A stretch of 7,861 nt of DNA from Clostridia bacterium (GTDB lineage: Bacteria; Bacillota; Clostridia; Oscillospirales; Oscillospiraceae): NCBI GenBank assembly GCA_003245395.1, contig QKDF01000250.1:1-7861 (forward strand), in the 5' to 3' direction. Below, piece by piece: positions 5,337 through 7,861 of this stretch. The position numbers were made by a program, and so were the translations under genes. Within the stretch, counting starts at the first letter, position 1. Each line of letters starts with the position of its first letter. The notes below the pieces were generated by a model, which was not told the DNA's origin, did no database searches, and saw nothing but the letters and a program-made list of their open reading frames with translations.

Positions 5337-6836
5337 CTACAGTTCTTGATAATGCGCCTTGAGATAGGCGCGGTCGATTTTTCCGTTTGCATTGTATGGC
5401 ATGACTTTAAGCCGGATGAGCCGACTGGGGAACATATATTCAGGCAGCCTGCGCCGCAGCTGTTCCGAAAGGACGTCGGTTTTGATCTCCCCCTGATAGA
5501 GCAGTACGATTTTATCTTCGGCAGCGTCATAGACGCACACGCAGGCCCCAATACCTTCCGCCGCGCCCACGGCGGCCTCAATCTCGCCCAGTTCAATCCG
5601 GTAGCCCATGTGTTTGATCTGATAGTCCCGGCGGCCCAGATGGATCAGCTCTCCAAATCCGTTGTAGGACGCAAGATCGCCGGTGCGGTACACCGTTTCC
5701 GGGTAGGCAAGATTCAGCGGGTTTTGCACAAATGCCGCCCGGGGCCGCTCGGGGTCGTTGTAATAGCCGGAGGCCAAAAACGGACCTCGGACGTACAGTT
5801 CTCCGCTGTCGGCTTCATTACCAGCTTCATCCAGTAAGAATACGCTGCAATTGTCGCAGGCCTGTCCGATCGGCAGCGCTTCATCGTCTAAAAACGCCCG
5901 GTCAACCACGTAATATGTACAGATATCCGTGGTTTCCGTGGGGCCGAACAGATTGGCATACAGGGCATCGGGCAGATGCCCGCGCCAGTAATTAAGCTGC
6001 TTACAGGGCATGGCCTCGCCCGCGAACAGGATTTTTTCCAGACGTTCCGGCTTTGCATAGGCGAACGTGTCCCAGTTGGCTACGATGCACAGCGCAGAGG
6101 GCACCCAGTAGATGGTGTTGATGGCGAAACGGTTGAGATATTCCACCAGCATCAGAGGGAAGGAGAAGAATTTTTTCGGAATAATCTGCAGCCTGGCCCC
6201 GGTGCGCAGGGCGCTGTAAAGGTCTGTGACCGACATGCTGAAATAGAATGGCGTCTGACTGCCGAACACAGTGGTTTCCCGGATATCAAAGGTGTCGATC
6301 ACCCACTGGGAATAGGCGATGACCGCTCGATGAGAAACCACCGTCCCCTTGGGCAGCCCTGTGGAGCCGGAGGTATAGAGTGCATAGAGCGGGTCTGTTT
6401 CCACCATTTCGGCCCGTACGGCGGCGAGAAATGATTCCGAGACCGGATACACGGCGGCGTCTTCAAACGGGAGAATTTCTCCGTCAAAGTGAAACGCTCC
6501 TGCCTGCTCCCGGTGGGCTGCGTCGGTGATGACCGCGGCGGGGTGGAGCGTTTCAAAAATCCGATTGATCCGGTCCGTGGGCATCAGGCTGTCCAGGACT
6601 ACATAAAAATTTCCGCTGTACACCACGCCCAGAAAAGCGGCTGCGCACGCCGGTGTCTTGTCCAAGAAGACCGCCACGGGCTGATTCCGCACACCCAGCT
6701 TTCCTATACGGCTGCCGATGCGCTTCGCCAGCAGAAGAAACTCCTGATAGGAATAGGCGGACGTCTCGTCCGCCAGGGCAATTCGGTCAGGAAATCGGGT
6801 TCCGGCCTGTTCAATATAGGATAAAATGTTCTTCAA
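5337..6836 (-). CDS. DltA-like adenylation enzyme (carrier protein ligase), substrate uncertain
   Basis: A 499-aa stand-alone adenylation domain that would activate a carboxylic acid with ATP and load it on the neighbouring carrier protein. Core motifs are complete: A3 LYTSGSTGLPKGT (153-165), A5 NLFGPTETTD (295-304), A7 YRTGD (383-387), A8 GRRDYQIKHMGYR (401-413) and the A10 lysine in NGKIDR (Lys486). Length and domain order fit D-alanine carrier protein ligase (DltA). The substrate pocket differs from what I recall of Bacillus DltA. The A4 segment FSFDLSVMDLY is FYFSMSVTDLY here, so the amine-binding Asp is Ser200. FCGE is FAGE, so the Cys that helps choose D- over L-Ala is Ala272. The start is TTG at 6836, with AGGAGG (6845-6850) 8 nt upstream. 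It is the first gene of the operon. Enzyme class is near certain; D-alanine as substrate is doubtful. Confidence 0.9.
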   Translation of the reverse strand: MKNILSYIEQAGTRFPDRIALADETSAYSYQEFLLLAKRIGSRIGKLGVRNQPVAVFLDKTPACAAAFLGVVYSGNFYVVLDSLMPTDRINRIFETLHPAAVITDAAHREQAGAFHFDGEILPFEDAAVYPVSESFLAAVRAEMVETDPLYALYTSGSTGLPKGTVVSHRAVIAYSQWVIDTFDIRETTVFGSQTPFYFSMSVTDLYSALRTGARLQIIPKKFFSFPLMLVEYLNRFAINTIYWVPSALCIVANWDTFAYAKPERLEKILFAGEAMPCKQLNYWRGHLPDALYANLFGPTETTDICTYYVVDRAFLDDEALPIGQACDNCSVFLLDEAGNEADSGELYVRGPFLASGYYNDPERPRAAFVQNPLNLAYPETVYRTGDLASYNGFGELIHLGRRDYQIKHMGYRIELGEIEAAVGAAEGIGACVCVYDAAEDKIVLLYQGEIKTDVLSEQLRRRLPEYMFPSRLIRLKVMPYNANGKIDRAYLKAHYQEL

Positions 6837-6844
6837 AAAATCAA

Positions 6845-6850
6845 CCTCCT
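6845..6850 (-). promoter_or_regulatory. Ribosome binding site fixing the TTG start of the adenylation gene
   Basis: A perfect AGGAGG on the minus strand lies 8 nt before TTG at 6834-6836. There is no ATG nearby in frame, and the first residues after the TTG match the normal N-terminus of adenylation domains. Confidence 0.85.
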
Positions 6851-6917
6851 GTGCCCCGCGGATCCAATGCGACGACTGAGGCTCTGACAGAATCGAAGTG
6901 CTGTTATGCGGCTTTTT

Positions 6918-6946
6918 ATTATAGCACAGCAGTGCAAGTATTTTAA
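6918..6946 (-). promoter_or_regulatory. Promoter of the acylation operon
   Basis: On the minus strand TATAAT (6918-6923) is preceded at 17 bp by TTAAAA (6941-6946), a weak -35. Transcription would start near 6911, leaving a leader of about 75 nt, too short for a dltX-like gene. The -35 lies within the repeat cluster at 6932-6960, so a regulator bound there would compete with RNA polymerase. Confidence 0.6.
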
Positions 6947-6960
6947 CAAGTATTTTGCAC
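6932..6960. repeat. Direct and inverted repeats over the operon promoter, candidate operator
   Basis: CAAGTATTTT occurs twice, at 6935-6944 and 6947-6956, with a 12-bp period. The pair is bracketed by the inverted GTGCAA (6932-6937) and TTGCAC (6955-6960). The cluster overlaps the -35 of the minus-strand promoter. No regulator family is assigned. Confidence 0.45.
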
Positions 6961-7104
6961 GAATTCTAAAATAATTTGGGTCTTTTGTGAGAAAAAGCAG
7001 AAAAAATGGGTGTTATTTCCAGATTTTAAACTGCTGACCACGCCGAATACAGGTAAAGTTTTACTGTGGTGGAGAAGAACGGGCTCTGCTCAATTTTTAC
7101 TGCG

Positions 7105-7152
7105 TTGCGTAAAGAAAACGCAAAAGGTAACACAGACAAACGAATTGCGCAA
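7105..7152. repeat. TTGCG-type inverted repeats upstream of the oxidoreductase gene
   Basis: TTGCGT at 7105-7110 pairs with ACGCAA at 7118-7123 across a 7-nt spacer, and a perfect 8-bp palindrome TTGCGCAA lies at 7145-7152. The shared TTGCG half-site suggests repeated binding of one regulator upstream of the promoter at 7169-7197, but random recurrence is possible. The rest of 6961-7168 is A+T-rich and holds no gene I can support. Confidence 0.3.
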
Positions 7153-7168
7153 AATTACATTATACATA

Positions 7169-7197
7169 TTGATAATTTTTAGACAATACAGTATACT
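7169..7197 (+). promoter_or_regulatory. Promoter of the iron-sulfur oxidoreductase gene
   Basis: TTGATA (7169-7174) and TATACT (7192-7197) are separated by exactly 17 bp, close to the vegetative sigma consensus. The start would be near 7204, giving a leader of about 73 nt. Within that leader CCAAACA (7211-7217) and TGTTTGG (7233-7239) can pair as a 7-bp stem with a 15-nt loop. Confidence 0.6.
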
Positions 7198-7260
7198 ATA
7201 GGCAAGAGGGCCAAACACGACTTCCAGGCAGCTGTTTGGAGCGTTTCTCTGAATCTAAAC

Positions 7261-7267
7261 AAAGGAG
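7261..7267 (+). promoter_or_regulatory. Ribosome binding site fixing the TTG start at 7277
   Basis: AAAGGAG lies 9 nt before TTG (7277-7279). An in-frame TAA at 7256-7258 excludes an earlier start, and the next in-frame ATG is codon 39, after conserved-looking sequence, so TTG is the likely start. Confidence 0.8.
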
Positions 7268-7276
7268 CGAATTACT

Positions 7277-7861
7277 TTGAGCCGTCTTGATATTAAGACC
7301 CCCAGTCAATCCCAGACTATTGTGGATGAGCTGTACCGGAGCGTGGAACGGCGGATTGCCTCTAGTCCTCCGGGCTTGTGTCCCATTGATATGGCGCAAA
7401 ATTTTCTGAACCTTTGCCATGCACAGACCTGCGGTAAATGCGTACCCTGCCGGATCGGTCTTGGGCAGCTGTCCGATATGATGGGAGAAGTATTGGACGG
7501 AGAAGCAACCCTGGAGACCATTGATTTAATTGAGCAGACAGCCCGTGTGATCGTGGATACGGCGGACTGCGCCATTGGCATCAACGCCGCCCAGCTGGTT
7601 TTGATGGGCGTCCGGGGTTTCCGAGACGACTATGAGGAGCATATCCTGCACCATCGCTGCCTGGGCAGTTTGAAAAATCCCGTGCCCTGTGTCAATTTGT
7701 GTCCCGCGGGGGTGGATATCCCCGGTTATATTGCGCTGGTGAACGAGGGGCGCTATGCCGATGCTGTGCGCCTGATCCGCAAGGATAACCCGTTCCCGAT
7801 TGCCTGTGCCTATATCTGCGAGCATCCGTGTGAAGCCCGATGCCGCCGGCGTATGGTGGAC
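7277..7861 (+). CDS. NAD(P)-binding iron-sulfur oxidoreductase, GltD-like (N-terminal part)
   Basis: The first 195 codons of a gene cut by the window edge. Residues 47-101 carry a NuoF-type 4Fe-4S site, CGKCVPCR at 52-59 (Cys52, Cys55, Cys58) plus Cys98 in DCAIG, as in NADH-binding subunits of complex I and hydrogenases. Residues 138-192 carry the cysteine-rich domain found before the flavin domain of glutamate synthase small subunit and dihydropyrimidine dehydrogenase: CVNLCPAGVDIPGY then CAYICEHPCEARCRR (Cys177, 181, 185, 189). Proteins with this order normally go on to FAD and NAD(P)H domains and serve as electron-transfer modules in clostridial anaerobes, often near hydrogenase or formate dehydrogenase genes. 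The missing C-terminus prevents an exact name. It is transcribed divergently from the acylation operon from its own promoter, and no functional link to that operon is evident. Confidence 0.85.
   Translation, partial: MSRLDIKTPSQSQTIVDELYRSVERRIASSPPGLCPIDMAQNFLNLCHAQTCGKCVPCRIGLGQLSDMMGEVLDGEATLETIDLIEQTARVIVDTADCAIGINAAQLVLMGVRGFRDDYEEHILHHRCLGSLKNPVPCVNLCPAGVDIPGYIALVNEGRYADAVRLIRKDNPFPIACAYICEHPCEARCRRRMVD

Noticed and set aside
5115..5837. Long 240-codon open frame on the plus strand
   Set aside because: It lies antisense to the adenylation and carrier genes, whose protein motifs are complete. It has no recognisable domain and reflects codon bias of the real genes.
6837..6960. Hidden dltX-like small gene upstream of the adenylation gene
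   Set aside because: The leader from the predicted transcription start is about 75 nt and contains no open frame of suitable length. The shuttle motif is already present on the MBOAT.
7010..7201. 63-codon plus-strand frame in the divergent intergenic region
   Set aside because: It has no ribosome site, a biased translation without domain features, and runs through the predicted promoter at 7169-7197.
7204..7276. Riboswitch or T-box in the oxidoreductase leader
   Set aside because: Only one 7-bp stem is visible, with no conserved T-box or known aptamer sequence and no terminator before the gene.
1..7861. CRISPR arrays, tRNA or rRNA genes
   Set aside because: No regularly spaced direct repeats and no tRNA-like cloverleaf or rRNA sequence were seen on either strand.

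Overview
The window looks like chromosomal DNA of a low-to-mid G+C Gram-positive anaerobe, most likely a Clostridia (Oscillospiraceae/Lachnospiraceae-type) bacterium. The grounds are strong AGGAGG-type ribosome binding sites, three genes with well-supported TTG starts, compact minus-strand operons ending in hairpins, a teichoic-acid-type (dlt-like) acylation operon, and an electron-transfer flavoprotein of a kind common in clostridial anaerobes. The species cannot be named from the sequence.

Layout, left to right. Positions 1-306 are A+T-rich with no intact gene: there is a stop-interrupted reading frame and a short imperfect inverted repeat, possibly debris of an element. Positions 326-1802 (minus) hold two overlapping genes: a cytidylate-kinase-like protein with a C-terminal domain resembling a PD-(D/E)XK nuclease, then an HPRT-family protein whose PRPP loop and catalytic flexible loop have lost their usual residues. 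They have their own promoter (about 1846-1875) and a terminator whose hairpin spans the second gene's stop codon. Positions 1995-2414 (minus) hold a stand-alone PPC/DUF296 protein followed by a perfect 19-bp-stem terminator.

Positions 2526-6836 (minus) form a tight four-gene operon read in the order adenylation enzyme, acyl carrier protein, MBOAT acyltransferase, SGNH/DltD-like transferase. Gaps are 9-12 nt. This is the logic of the Dlt pathway: activate an acid as acyl-AMP, load it on a carrier protein, pass it through the membrane by an MBOAT, and move it to an envelope polymer with a serine transferase. It differs from textbook dltXABCD. There is no dltX. The MBOAT is AlgI-sized (528 aa) and ends exactly in FIYAQF, matching the FxYxxF acyl-shuttle hexapeptide that normally sits on DltX. 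The adenylation enzyme has Ser200 where DltA has its amine-binding Asp, and Ala272 where DltA has the Cys that helps select D-alanine. The carrier motif is ASL, not DSL. The likely reading is an envelope-polymer acylation pathway with the shuttle fused to the MBOAT and a cargo that may not be D-alanine. This is the most interesting system in the window.

Positions 6837-7276 are a divergent intergenic region with a promoter on each strand, a direct/inverted repeat over the operon promoter, and TTGCG-type palindromes. From 7277 a plus-strand gene with a TTG start runs off the right edge. It encodes the N-terminus of an iron-sulfur oxidoreductase with a NuoF-type 4Fe-4S site followed by a GltD/DPD-type cysteine-rich domain, and is unrelated in function to the acylation operon.
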